The position numbers and the translations under genes were made by a program. A DNA stretch of 49,547 nt from Halobacteriales archaeon (GTDB lineage: Archaea; Halobacteriota; Halobacteria; Halobacteriales; SKNY01): NCBI GenBank assembly GCA_007118975.1, contig SKQO01000027.1, forward strand, positions 1 through 49,547. The letters run 5' to 3'. The notes beneath the pieces are model-generated. The model had not been told where the DNA came from and made no database searches. It saw only the letters and a program-made list of their open reading frames with translations. Shown here piece after piece: positions 36,832 through 45,656 of this stretch (positions are counted from its first letter, which is position 1; each line of letters starts with the position of its first letter).

Positions 36832-38068
36832 ATGTCCGACCGCAATACGCGTTCGGCGGAGGTAGCCTCTGACGGGAGTCAGAGGGGTCGAGTTCTTCCA
36901 GGGCACGCTAGCCACTGAGACGGAAATCGATTCTGTTCGTATATTCGATACGACGCTCCGCGACGGGGAACAGACGCCGCGCACCTCGTTTTCCTACGAC
37001 GACAAGCGCACAATCGCCGAGCAGCTGGACGAGATGGGTACTCATGTCATTGAGGCAGGGTTTCCCGTAAACTCGGATGCCGAGTTCGAGGCCGTGCGCG
37101 ACATCGCTGCCGCCACCGACACCACCACGTGTGGACTGGCACGGGTCGTCGATGCGGATATCGAGGCTGCCCTGGAGACGGGGGTGGAAATGGTACACGT
37201 GTTCGTCAGTACCAGCGATGTCCAACTCCAGGATTCGATGCATAGCACGCGAGAGGAAGCCAAACAACGGGCGGTCGAGTCCGTCGAGCGGGTAAACGAG
37301 GCGGGTGTGGAGGTGATGTTCTCGCCCATGGATGCCACCCGGACGGATACGGAATATCTGATCGATGTCGTCGAGGCGGTCAGTGAAGTGGATGTCGACT
37401 GGATCAATATTCCCGACACGTGTGGGGTGGCGACCCCGACCCGGTTCAAGTCACTTATAGAACTTGTCGTTGAGCACGCCGACGCTCGCATCGACGTCCA
37501 CACACACGATGATTTCGGCCTTGCTGCCGCCAACGCCCTCGCTGGCTTTGAAGCAGGTGCCGCCCAGGCGCAGGTGTCGGTCAACGGCATCGGCGAACGG
37601 GCCGGCAACGCGGCCTACGAGGAGGTCGTCATGGCAGCCGAGTCGCTGTATGGCGTCGATACCGGGATCGATACGACGTATATTACCGCGATCTCCCAAC
37701 TGATCGAGGAGTTCAGCGACGTGCCGGTCCCGGCAAACAAGCCCATCGTTGGTGCCAACGCGTTCGCCCACGAGAGTGGGATCCACGCCGCGGGCGTGAT
37801 CGAGAACACGGACACGTTCGAGCCGGGCGTGATGACTCCCGAAATGGTCGGGGCGCGTCGCCAACTGGTCCTCGGCAAGCACACGGGGACCCACTCGGTC
37901 CGCGAACGCCTCGAGGAGGAAGGATTCGAACCGACCGATCAGGAGGTCGAGGAGGTCACCCGTCGTGTCAAGGATTACGGCGCCGAGAAGAACCGCGTCA
38001 CCATCGCAGACCTGCGACGGTTTGCGAAGGACGTGGGAGTGCAACGCGGCGAGGAGGTCAGGGTCTGA
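36832..38068 (+). CDS. leuA: 2-isopropylmalate synthase-like protein (LeuA), frame change needed near codon 18
   Basis: Condenses acetyl-CoA with 2-oxoisovalerate, the first step of leucine synthesis. Read with one base skipped at the G4 run 36884-36887, the product is 411 residues: an N-terminal MSDRNTRSAEVASDGSQR tail, then VEFFQGTL and the catalytic RIFDTTLRDGEQTPR. Later come HTHDDFGLAAANALAG (metal site), NGIGERAGNAA and HESGIHAAGV. Without the frame change, translation from 36832 stops at 36916, and the next in-frame ATG (37034) would lose the catalytic DTTLRDGEQ motif. The C-terminal leucine-sensing LeuA dimer domain is absent, so citramalate or homocitrate synthase activity cannot be excluded. 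The gene order leuA-ilvBNC-leuCDB favours LeuA. Confidence 0.85.
36866..36885 (+). other. GNRA-capped hairpin within the leuA 5' coding region
   Basis: CCTCTGAC (36866-36873) pairs perfectly with GTCAGAGG (36878-36885) around a GGGA tetraloop, a GNRA type. The 3' arm runs into the G4 run where the leuA frame changes. It could pause ribosomes or promote slippage; this is inferred from position only. Confidence 0.6.
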
Positions 38069-38133
38069 GATGCGGCCGACCGCGGTTCGCCGCTGGCCCC
38101 AGCGCCAGCGTTACCGAGCCCATTCCCGAAACA

Positions 38134-38141
38134 GTTATTAT
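38134..38141 (+). promoter_or_regulatory. TATA-like box upstream of the ilvB leader ORF
   Basis: GTTATTAT, centred about 30 bases before the ATG at 38167. It implies a second promoter inside the branched-chain cluster, starting a transcript at or just before the leader ORF. Confidence 0.5.
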
Positions 38142-38166
38142 GGAATCCCGGGCTATCTTACTACCA

Positions 38167-38262
38167 ATGGCGCGACACGACGGCCGCCGGCGAACGCTCG
38201 CCAGCCGACGCGTCGCGCAGCTGTTCCTCCGCGTACGGATCGTAGGGGCGCTGCCCCGCTAG
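38167..38262 (+). CDS. Candidate leader peptide of ilvBNC (31 aa)
   Basis: A 31-codon ORF, leaderless with respect to the TATA box at 38134-38141. The first half is Arg-rich (MARHDGRRRTLASRR); residues 16-29 (VAQLFLRVRIVGAL) contain seven Val/Leu/Ile among fourteen, including two GTA codons. A GGGGC-GCT-GCCCC hairpin (38245-38257) overlaps its last codons. These are features of an amino-acid-sensing leader in front of branched-chain genes, placed 117 bases before ilvB. There is no U-tract after the hairpin, so classic attenuation is not shown. The peptide reading is seen; the role is inference. Confidence 0.4.
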   Translation: MARHDGRRRTLASRRVAQLFLRVRIVGALPR

Positions 38263-38323
38263 CTACACCGCCTTTCCACCGATCCGACGCATCGCTTCCA
38301 ACCAACCAGCGAGTGACATACCA

Positions 38324-38383
38324 ATGACAGCAACGACCGACCGCGACCGACCGTATCGACCGCATAGCGGGTGGTGGGCATGA
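38324..38383 (+). CDS. Tiny ORF (19 aa) overlapping the ilvB start
   Basis: ATG at 38324 opens MTATTDRDRPYRPHSGWWA and stops with the TGA that shares ATGA with the ilvB ATG at 38380. This arrangement passes ribosomes directly to ilvB. A similar 18-codon ORF precedes leuC. It may be a coupling or regulatory ORF rather than a stable protein. Confidence 0.3.
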   Translation: MTATTDRDRPYRPHSGWWA

Positions 38384-40161
38384 GAGAACAGTCAGGCCCA
38401 AGCCCGATGACCAATCCCGAATTTGATCAGTACCCGCCCGAAGATCACGAGGGCGAACCGACCACGGAAGTAGATTGCGGTGCCGACGCCGTGGTCGCTT
38501 CGCTCGAACAGGCCGGAGTGGAGATCCTCTTTGGCGTCCAGGGCGGGGCGATCATGCCCGTCTACGACGCGCTGTATGACTCACCGATGCGGCACATCAC
38601 GATGGGTCACGAGCAAGGAGCCGCCCACGCTGCCGACGCCTACGGCATCGTCTCCGGCGAGCCGGGCGTGTGCGTAGCAACCTCCGGCCCGGGCGCCACC
38701 AACCTGATCACCGGCCTCGCGGACGCAAACATGGACTCGGATCCCCTGGTCGCACTGACCGGGCAGGTGCCGACCGGCATGGTCGGCAACGACGCCTTCC
38801 AAGAGACCGACACCATCGGGGTGACCGGGCCGGTGACCAAGACGAACTATTTTGCAGACGACTCGGACACAGTGGGCGACGTGGTCGGCGAAGCCGTCGA
38901 ACTGTCCCGTCGCGGCCGGCCCGGCCCGACCGTCGTCGACCTCCCGAAGGACGTGACCCTCGGCGAGACCGATCAACGGCCGAGCGAACCGCGGCTCCCC
39001 GATACCTACCACCCGCCGGACCGGGCCGATCAGGAGACCGTCGAGGCCGCGGCCGAGGCTCTGAAACGCGCCGAGAAACCGGTGATCCTGTCGGGCGGTG
39101 GCGTCATCAAAGGCGAGGCGACGGCGGAGCTCCGCTCGTTCGCGATCGAGAAGGGCATCCCCGTGATTACGACGATGCCTGGCACCGGTTCGTTTCCCGA
39201 GGACCACGATCTGGCTCTGGAGATGGCCGGCATGCACGGAACCGGTTATGCCAATATGGGGATCACCCACTGCGATTACCTGCTCGGGATCGGTACCCGG
39301 TTCGACGACCGGCTCACCGGTGCTATCGAAACCTTCGCGCCGGAAGCCGAGCTGGCTCACATCGACATCGATCCGGCGGAGATCTCGAAGAACATCAAGG
39401 CTGATTACCCGCTGTTGGGTGATGCTGGTACGGTCATCGGCCAGCTCGACGGGGCAATCGCAGGTCCGCTCGATATCGACCCGTGGCGCGAACAGTGTCG
39501 GACCTGGAAGGAGGAGTATCCGATGGACTACGAGTGGGATCCAGACGGGCCGCTCAAACCACAATACGTCGTCGAGACCTTTGACGAACTGACCGACGAC
39601 GACACTATCGTCACGACAGGCGTCGGCCAACACCAGATGTGGGCCGTCCAGTACTGGACCTACACCGAACCGCGCACCTGGGTTTCCTCGCACGGCCTGG
39701 GGACGATGGGCTACGGCCTCCCGGCGGCGATCGGCGCCAAACTTGCCGCGCCGAAGCAGGACGTCGTCTGCTTCGATGGCGACGGTTCCTTCCTCATGAC
39801 CGGGGAGGAACTCGCCGTCGCCGTGCGGGAAAACCTGGATATCGTCGTGGCCATTCTGAACAACGCCGCAGTCGGGATGGTCCGACAGTGGCAGGATGCG
39901 TTCTTCGAGGGCCGCCACTCGGCGTCCCAGTACCCATGGATTCCCGCCTTCGACAAGCTCGCAGAGGCGTTTGGGGCGGAAGGATTCGCGGTCGAACAGT
40001 ACGACGAGGTCGCGGAAACGATCGAGGCCGCACTGGCCGTTGACGGTCCGGCCGTGATCGACTTCCACATCGACCCGGACGAGAACGTCTATCCGATGGT
40101 GCCGAGCGGTGGCGACAACGGCCGCTTTGCGCTCTCGGAAGCACAACTGGAGGATCTCTGA
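38380..40161 (+). CDS. ilvB: Acetolactate synthase large subunit
   Basis: The thiamine-diphosphate enzyme that makes acetolactate or acetohydroxybutyrate, the first common step of Val/Ile synthesis. The ATG at 38380 gives 593 residues; ATG 38407 is an alternative. The N-terminal domain has LEQAGVEILFGVQGGAIMPV and the catalytic Glu in GHEQGAAHAADAYG. The FAD/ROK-like middle domain is present, and the C-terminal ThDP site is GDGSFLMTGEELAVAV to NN. The first 25 residues are an acidic extension. IlvN follows after one base. The 311 bases separating it from leuA hold a promoter and two tiny ORFs. Confidence 0.95.
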   Translation: MREQSGPSPMTNPEFDQYPPEDHEGEPTTEVDCGADAVVASLEQAGVEILFGVQGGAIMPVYDALYDSPMRHITMGHEQGAAHAADAYGIVSGEPGVCVATSGPGATNLITGLADANMDSDPLVALTGQVPTGMVGNDAFQETDTIGVTGPVTKTNYFADDSDTVGDVVGEAVELSRRGRPGPTVVDLPKDVTLGETDQRPSEPRLPDTYHPPDRADQETVEAAAEALKRAEKPVILSGGGVIKGEATAELRSFAIEKGIPVITTMPGTGSFPEDHDLALEMAGMHGTGYANMGITHCDYLLGIGTRFDDRLTGAIETFAPEAELAHIDIDPAEISKNIKADYPLLGDAGTVIGQLDGAIAGPLDIDPWREQCRTWKEEYPMDYEWDPDGPLKPQYVVETFDELTDDDTIVTTGVGQHQMWAVQYWTYTEPRTWVSSHGLGTMGYGLPAAIGAKLAAPKQDVVCFDGDGSFLMTGEELAVAVRENLDIVVAILNNAAVGMVRQWQDAFFEGRHSASQYPWIPAFDKLAEAFGAEGFAVEQYDEVAETIEAALAVDGPAVIDFHIDPDENVYPMVPSGGDNGRFALSEAQLEDL

Positions 40162-40162
40162 A

Positions 40163-40810
40163 ATGAGTCAAGGACTGCAAGGCCCCGGCCCGCTCGAGCG
40201 GCCGCATCCGAGCGGCCGGCGGACGGCCGAGGGCCAACGGATCGATCCACAGGAAGAAGCGGAACCGGCGCGACGGCGGACGATTCTCTCGGCGCTGGTA
40301 AAGCACGAACCGGGCGTCCTCGCAAAAGTCGCGGGCCTGTTCTCTCGCCGACAGTTTAACATCGAAAGCCTGTCGGTTGGTCCCACGGCGTACAAACGCC
40401 ACGCGCGGATCACGCTCGTCATCGAAGAGACCGAACCGGGCATCGAACAGGCCAGAAAGCAGCTGACAAAACTGATCCCCGTCATCTCGGTCACCGAACT
40501 CGATAGCGATGCGGTCGACCGCGAGCTCGCCCTGATAAAAGTCGACGGCGAGCATCCCGATGCCATCGCCGCCGTCGCGGAAATGTACGACGGCCAGGCG
40601 GTTGACGTCAGCGAGACAACCGTCACCGTCGAGATCACTGGGCCGGAGGATCGGATCGACGCCGCGGTCAAGACCTTCGAGCGCTTCGGCATTCGCGAGG
40701 TTGTCCGGACTGGGACGGCTGCCCTTGCGGCGGGGCCGAGCGAAACGGCGCCCGGCCACAGCGCATCGATAGAGACTACCACCCCTCCGTCCGTAACTGG
40801 AGACGACTGA
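40163..40810 (+). CDS. ilvN: Acetolactate synthase small (regulatory) subunit
   Basis: The regulatory partner of IlvB, 215 residues from the ATG one base after the ilvB stop. A divergent Gly/Pro/Arg-rich N-terminus (about 38 residues) precedes the ACT domain (ILSALVKHEPGVLAKVAGLFSRRQFNIESLSVGPT; residues about 40-115) that binds valine, and a C-terminal ALS_ss_C domain follows (RELALIKVDGEHPDAIAAVAEMY). The end is Thr/Pro-rich. It probably gives feedback control of IlvB; translational coupling would keep the subunits balanced. Confidence 0.94.
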   Translation: MSQGLQGPGPLERPHPSGRRTAEGQRIDPQEEAEPARRRTILSALVKHEPGVLAKVAGLFSRRQFNIESLSVGPTAYKRHARITLVIEETEPGIEQARKQLTKLIPVISVTELDSDAVDRELALIKVDGEHPDAIAAVAEMYDGQAVDVSETTVTVEITGPEDRIDAAVKTFERFGIREVVRTGTAALAAGPSETAPGHSASIETTTPPSVTGDD

Positions 40811-40813
40811 CGT

Positions 40814-41848
40814 ATGACGAACCACGAACCACAGATCTACTACGACGACGACGCAGACGAAGAACTGCTCGCGAACAAGACGGTCGCTGTCCTCGGATAT
40901 GGCAGCCAGGGCCACGCTCACGCCCTGAATCTGGACGATTCGGGTGTCGACGTGATCGTCGGTCTCCGGGAGAGTTCGAGTTCCCGGGACGCTGCGGCCG
41001 CAGAGGGGCTGCGCGTCGAAACTCCAGTCGAGGCCGCCAGACAGGCCGACATCGTATCGATGCTCGTCCCGGATACCGTGCAACCGGCCGTTTACGACGC
41101 GATCAGGGACGAACTCGAGCCGGGCGATACGCTCCAGTTTGCCCACGGGTTCAACATCCACTACAATCAGATTCAACCCGATGAAGACATCGACGTAACG
41201 ATGATCGCGCCGAAAAGCCCGGGCCACCTCGTCCGACGGAACTTCGAGAACGACGAAGGGACCCCCGGGCTACTTGCTGTATATCAGGACGCCAGTGGGG
41301 AAGCCGAGGAGAAGGCCCTGGCCTATGCCGCCGGGATCGGCTGCACGCGGGCCGGCGTCGTCGAGACGTCTTTCCAGGAAGAGACCGAGAGTGATCTGTT
41401 CGGCGAACAAGCAGTCCTCTGCGGTGGAATCACGGCGCTGATCAAAGCCGGCTATGAGACGCTCGTCGAAAACGGTTACAGCCGCGAAATGGCCTATTTC
41501 GAGTGTCTCAACGAAATGAAACTGATCGTCGATCTCATGTACGAGGGCGGCATCGGGGAGATGTGGGACTCGGTGTCCGACACTGCGGAATACGGTGGCC
41601 TCACCCGTGGGGACGTCCTGATCGACGATCACGTCCGCGAGAACATGGAGGTGCTCTTAGAGGAAGTACAGGACGGTACCTTCGCACGCGAGTGGATCGC
41701 GGAGAACCAGGCCGGTCGACCGAGCTACACACGACTCCGCCAGGCGGACAAAAGTCACGACATCGAGGAAGTCGGTGAAGAGCTGCGCGGGTTGTTCGCG
41801 TGGTCCGAAGACGAGGCCGAGCCACCGGAGGTACCGGCCGATGACTGA
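40814..41848 (+). CDS. ilvC: Ketol-acid reductoisomerase
   Basis: Isomerises and reduces acetolactate to dihydroxyisovalerate. The 344 residues form the short class I enzyme: an N-terminal NAD(P)-binding Rossmann fold with [17 protein letters not shown], the cofactor loop LRESSSSRD with serines favouring NADPH, and the C-terminal knotted helical domain with metal-binding [10 protein letters not shown] and [17 protein letters not shown]. The C-terminus has an acidic Asp/Glu/Pro tail. It begins 3 bases after ilvN. Confidence 0.96.
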   Translation: MTNHEPQIYYDDDADEELLANKTVAVLGYGSQGHAHALNLDDSGVDVIVGLRESSSSRDAAAAEGLRVETPVEAARQADIVSMLVPDTVQPAVYDAIRDELEPGDTLQFAHGFNIHYNQIQPDEDIDVTMIAPKSPGHLVRRNFENDEGTPGLLAVYQDASGEAEEKALAYAAGIGCTRAGVVETSFQEETESDLFGEQAVLCGGITALIKAGYETLVENGYSREMAYFECLNEMKLIVDLMYEGGIGEMWDSVSDTAEYGGLTRGDVLIDDHVRENMEVLLEEVQDGTFAREWIAENQAGRPSYTRLRQADKSHDIEEVGEELRGLFAWSEDEAEPPEVPADD

Positions 41849-41897
41849 GCGCACCGAGACGCGCGCCCGTACGACTCCACGCGTGATGGAAGCATGA
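41841..41897 (+). CDS. Tiny ORF (18 aa) bridging ilvC and leuC
   Basis: An ATG inside the last codons of ilvC opens [18 protein letters not shown], whose TGA shares ATGA with the leuC ATG (41894). It therefore overlaps genes on both sides and fills the 45-base gap. A small ORF with the same ATGA overlap and Thr/Arg-rich content stands before ilvB. Likely role: translational coupling. I cannot tell whether the peptide itself matters. Confidence 0.35.
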   Translation: MTERTETRARTTPRVMEA

Positions 41898-43315
41898 GTG
41901 AGGGCACATTGTACGATAAGGTGTGGGAGAACCACACCGTCGCGGAGCTGCCGACGGGGCAAACGCAGCTGTTCGTCGGGCTCCATCTCATCCACGAAGT
42001 GACGAGTCCGCAGGCGTTCGGGATGCTCGAAGAACGCGACATGGAGGTGGCGTATCCGGAACTCACCCACGCGACGGTTGATCACATCGTCCCCACGGGG
42101 GACCAATCACGGCCCTACGTGGACGAAGCGGCCGAGGAAATGATGCGTGCGCTGGAGCAGAACGCACACGCAGCTAACATCGACCTGGCGGATCCGACGA
42201 CCGGCAGGCAGGGGATCGTCCACGTGATCGGCCCGGAGGAAGGGCTCACCCAGCCGGGCATGACGATCGTCTGTGGTGACTCGCACACGAGTACACATGG
42301 TGCGTTCGGCGCGCTGGCGTTCGGGATCGGCACGAGTCAGATCCGGGACGTCCTCGCGACCCAGTCGATCGCGATGGAAAAACAGCACGTGCGCCGCATC
42401 GAAGTGAGCGGTTCGCTCGGGAAGGGTGTCGAAGCGAAGGACGTCATTCTCGAGATCATCAGACGACTTGGAACCGACGGCGGGGTCGGCTACGTCTACG
42501 AGTACGCCGGCGATGTGATCGAGAGCCTCGACATGGAAGGACGGATGTCGATATGTAATATGTCGATCGAAGGTGGTGCACGCGCGGGGTACGTGAATCC
42601 GGACGAAACCACGTATGCGTTCCTCCGCGAAACGGATCGTTTCCGGGACGACGCCGCTGCGTTCGAGTCGCTACTTCCATACTGGCAATCGATACGTTCG
42701 GATCCTGACGCCACCTACGATGACGTGGTGCACATCGACGGCAGCGAGCTCGAGCCGGTCGTCACCTGGGGAACGACCCCCGGGCAGGGGGTCGGAATCA
42801 CGCAGCCGATCCCCGACCCGGAAGCGTTGCCGGCTGACAAGCGCCAGAGTGCCCGCGAGGCCCAGGCACACATGCGGGTGACGCCGGGTGAGACGATGGA
42901 AGGCTACGAAATCGACGTAGCGTTCCTCGGCTCGTGTACCAACGCGCGGCTGCCCGATCTCCGTCGTGCCGCCGGGATTGTCGAGGGTCGCGTCGTTCAC
43001 CCGAGCGTCCGTGCGCTCGCCGTACCCGGGAGTCAGCGAGTGAAGGCAGCAGCCGAGGCCGAGGGGCTCGACGATATCTTCACCGATGCCGGTTTCGAAT
43101 GGCGCGGTGCGGGCTGCTCGATGTGTCTCGGGATGAATCCGGACCAGCTCGAGGGCGACGAAGCGTGTGCGTCCTCCTCGAACCGGAATTTCGTCGGCCG
43201 CCAGGGGAGCAAGGACGGGAGAACCGTGCTCATGAACCCCCAGATGGTCGCGGCCGCGGCGATCAAAGGTCACGTAACTGACGTTCGGCGGTTGCCAGAG
43301 GTGGTGTCGGTATGA
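41894..43315 (+). CDS. leuC: 3-isopropylmalate dehydratase large subunit
   Basis: The iron-sulfur subunit that, with LeuD, isomerises 2- to 3-isopropylmalate. The 473 residues are the long bacterial-type form rather than the short archaeal HACN form. Cluster ligands lie in [10 protein letters not shown] and [13 protein letters not shown]. Other aconitase blocks include [22 protein letters not shown] near residue 130. The stop overlaps the leuD start (ATGA), and a tiny ORF leads into its start. Its form suggests bacterial ancestry of the leuCD genes, as is usual in haloarchaea. Confidence 0.96.
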   Translation: MSEGTLYDKVWENHTVAELPTGQTQLFVGLHLIHEVTSPQAFGMLEERDMEVAYPELTHATVDHIVPTGDQSRPYVDEAAEEMMRALEQNAHAANIDLADPTTGRQGIVHVIGPEEGLTQPGMTIVCGDSHTSTHGAFGALAFGIGTSQIRDVLATQSIAMEKQHVRRIEVSGSLGKGVEAKDVILEIIRRLGTDGGVGYVYEYAGDVIESLDMEGRMSICNMSIEGGARAGYVNPDETTYAFLRETDRFRDDAAAFESLLPYWQSIRSDPDATYDDVVHIDGSELEPVVTWGTTPGQGVGITQPIPDPEALPADKRQSAREAQAHMRVTPGETMEGYEIDVAFLGSCTNARLPDLRRAAGIVEGRVVHPSVRALAVPGSQRVKAAAEAEGLDDIFTDAGFEWRGAGCSMCLGMNPDQLEGDEACASSSNRNFVGRQGSKDGRTVLMNPQMVAAAAIKGHVTDVRRLPEVVSV

Positions 43316-43929
43316 GTGAGGGCCCAGCGGAACCGGTCACGGACGTGCGCGGCACGGGTATTCCGGTGCGCGGCAACGATATCGACACCGATCAGATCAT
43401 ACCGGCGCGATTCATGAAGGTCGTCAGCTTCGACGGGTTGGGGCAGTTCGCGTTCTTCGATCAACGGTTCGACGACGAGGATAACCAGAAGGAACATCCG
43501 TTCAACGACGAGCGGTTTCAGGGGGCCTCCATCCTCGTCGTCAACGCGAACTTCGGCTGTGGCTCCTCGCGCGAACACGCCCCGCAAGCGTTGATGCGCT
43601 GGGGGATCGACGCTATCGTCGGTGAGAGTTTCGCGGAGATATTTGCGGGCAATTGCCTCGCCCTCGGCATCCCCACGGTAACGACTGACGAGGATACCGT
43701 CCGCACGTTACAGGACTGGATCGACGACAATCCGGATGCCAGCATTGACGTCGATATCGCCGCAGAGCGGGTGTCGTATGACGGTACCGAGATCGAGGTT
43801 ACGGTCGACGAATCGCAACGTCGTGCCCTCGTCGACGGTGTCTGGGATACGACTGCGCTGATGCGGTCGAATGCGGGAACCGTGCGCGAAGTCGCCGAAT
43901 CGCTGCCGTACATCGAGTTGGAAGGATGA
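43312..43929 (+). CDS. leuD: 3-isopropylmalate dehydratase small subunit
   Basis: The swivelling subunit that completes the LeuCD active site. The 205 residues begin with the [14 protein letters not shown] motif and carry the substrate-binding [14 protein letters not shown]. The size is that of bacterial LeuD (archaeal short forms are about 165). It overlaps leuC at its start and leuB at its stop, each by ATGA, so the three are translated in series. Confidence 0.96.
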   Translation: MSEGPAEPVTDVRGTGIPVRGNDIDTDQIIPARFMKVVSFDGLGQFAFFDQRFDDEDNQKEHPFNDERFQGASILVVNANFGCGSSREHAPQALMRWGIDAIVGESFAEIFAGNCLALGIPTVTTDEDTVRTLQDWIDDNPDASIDVDIAAERVSYDGTEIEVTVDESQRRALVDGVWDTTALMRSNAGTVREVAESLPYIELEG

Positions 43930-44912
43930 GCTATCGGATTGCGATCATTCCGGGTGATGGGATCGGGCAAGAAGTAATACCGGCGACCACTCGTGCGATG
44001 GAGGCGCTACCAGTCGACTTCACGTTCGTCGAAGTTCCTGCGGGTGACGAGCATGCGGCGGAGACGGGCGAACCGCTGCCTCAGGAGACAGTCGATGTCG
44101 TGATGGAGGCCGATGCGACACTGTTCGGCGCTGCGGGCGAGACCGCTGCCGATGTCATCCTCCCGCTTCGAGAGGCGGTCGATTCGTTCGCGAACGTCAG
44201 GCCAGCAACGGCCTACCCGGGTGTCGACGCGGTGCAGCCGGATACGAATCTGGTATTCATTCGTGAAAACACCGAGGGCGTCTATACCGGCCTGGAACAG
44301 GACGTAACAGGAGATGCATCCACGCTGACGCGCGTCATCACCGATCGTGCGACGAGACGTGTTGCCGAGTACGCGTACGAATACGCCAGTGAGGGAGAAT
44401 ACAGGTCCGTCACGATCGCTCACAAGGCAAACGTCATGCGAAAGACGGACGGCCGTTTTCTCCGTGTTGCCCGGGAAGTTGCCGAGACGTACCCGGAGAT
44501 CGAGACTGCGGACGTCCTCATGGACGCCCTTGCGATGCACCTGATCATGCGCCCCACGGATTATGAGGTAATCCTGACGCCGAACCTGGCGGGGGATATG
44601 CTCTCTGATCTCGCAGCAGGGCTGGTCGGGGGGCTCGGCCTGTTGCCGTCGGCGAATATCGGTCCGGATCGAGCGGTGTTTGAACCGGTACACGGATCAG
44701 CCCCGGACATCGCCGGGGAATGTATCGCCAATCCGGCAGCCTCGATGCTCTCTGCAGCGATGCTTCTCGACTATCTCGACGAAAGTGCCGCGGCCACCAC
44801 CTTGGAATCGGCCGTGCTCGACGTCCTGGCTGAGGGCGTACGAACACCCGATCTCGGCGGCGATACCACGACGTCGGAGATGACAACTGCCGTCATCGAG
44901 CGTATCGACTGA
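43926..44912 (+). CDS. leuB: 3-isopropylmalate dehydrogenase
   Basis: NAD-dependent oxidation and decarboxylation of 3-isopropylmalate. The 328 residues begin [32 protein letters not shown] is the active-site block, [12 protein letters not shown] carries the catalytic Lys, and [23 protein letters not shown] closes the cofactor site. Among the isopropylmalate/isocitrate/tartrate dehydrogenases the operon decides the assignment. It is the last gene of the cluster; a GC-rich inverted stretch at about 44949-44975 could end transcription. Confidence 0.95.
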   Translation: MSYRIAIIPGDGIGQEVIPATTRAMEALPVDFTFVEVPAGDEHAAETGEPLPQETVDVVMEADATLFGAAGETAADVILPLREAVDSFANVRPATAYPGVDAVQPDTNLVFIRENTEGVYTGLEQDVTGDASTLTRVITDRATRRVAEYAYEYASEGEYRSVTIAHKANVMRKTDGRFLRVAREVAETYPEIETADVLMDALAMHLIMRPTDYEVILTPNLAGDMLSDLAAGLVGGLGLLPSANIGPDRAVFEPVHGSAPDIAGECIANPAASMLSAAMLLDYLDESAAATTLESAVLDVLAEGVRTPDLGGDTTTSEMTTAVIERID

Positions 44913-44965
44913 TTTCGAATTCGTCCGGTATCGAAACCCGGGTCAAGCGCGGGGGACGCCCGCCC

Positions 44966-45502
44966 CTAATTCGGGCTCGAGGTCTTGAAGTTCTTCCGGA
45001 AGGCGCCGCTGGTTTCGTGCAGCTTTGGCTGGACACGTTCGATCGCGTCTCGATCCTGCAGTCGCCACTCCGCGCGTTGGGTTGCCAACACCCGCTGTTT
45101 GACCGCGAGCCGGTAGAGTCCCCGCACGCCACCCTGTGTGGGTTCCCAGGTGATGAGTTCGGCGGCGCTCTCGACGACCTCTTCGCGAGTGATCGGTTTC
45201 GTCAGGTATCCATCGAACGGGAGGTCTATGAGTTCCGGACTGGGCTGGACGGCGCTGATCATGACGACTGGACAGGTTTATCCCCGGTCCCGCAATTGCT
45301 CGAGCACTTCATTGACGTCGATCCCCGGCATCCGCCGGTCGAGGAACACGAGGTCGACGTGTTCGTCCATGATGTCGAGCGCCGCGCGGCCGTTATTGGC
45401 AGTGTCCACAGTCCAACGGTCGTTGAGCCAGGCTTCGAAGAGCCGTGCGCGCTCCGGTTCGTCATCGACCACCAGGATCTGTGCGTCCTTCTGTATCGTC
45501 AT
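44966..45502 (-). pseudogene. HalX-type response regulator interrupted by an in-frame TAA
   Basis: From the ATG at 45502 the frame reads a receiver domain: QILVVDDEPERARLFEAWL, phosphoacceptor Asp55 in LVFLDRRMPGID, then a TAA at 45278-45280 (codon 75). The same frame continues directly with TCPVVMISAVQPSPEL, FDGYLTKPITREEV and a helical C-terminal part resembling HalX. The position of the stop is where Tyr or Asn-like residues follow DRG in relatives. One base change (TAA to TAT or TAC) would restore a protein of 178 residues. Either a pseudogene, a readthrough site or a sequence error. No partner kinase is next to it. Confidence 0.75.
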
Positions 45503-45625
45503 GCAGGTATCTCGCCGATAGCTACCGGAACCCAGGTGGAGAACCGCCGTTAAACGTTGAGCATGTCGCGCCAACATCCATTGGAATACCTACACGTCCG
45601 TGGTCGACGCCCGGGGTTATCAAAC

Positions 45626-45634
45626 GATTTAACC
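45626..45634 (+). promoter_or_regulatory. tyrS TATA box
   Basis: GATTTAACC centred about 27 bases before the tyrS ATG (45657). It predicts a leaderless mRNA. Confidence 0.6.
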
Positions 45635-45656
45635 GCTATCCCGATCAGGCCGTGAC

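Noticed and set aside
38071-38327. 85-codon ORF from an ATG after the leuA stop, ending with ATGA at 38324
   Set aside because: Arg/Pro/Thr-rich with no haloarchaeal character; the frame is more likely open by base composition. The chain of ATGA overlaps toward ilvB is noted but may be chance.
38581-40146. 521-codon minus-strand ORF opposite ilvB
   Set aside because: It is a mirror of ilvB codon bias, with Arg/His/Val-rich composition and no known motif. IlvB on the plus strand has all catalytic blocks.
39794-41227. 477-codon minus-strand ORF across ilvB, ilvN and ilvC
   Set aside because: It crosses three proven genes on the opposite strand and has non-haloarchaeal composition.
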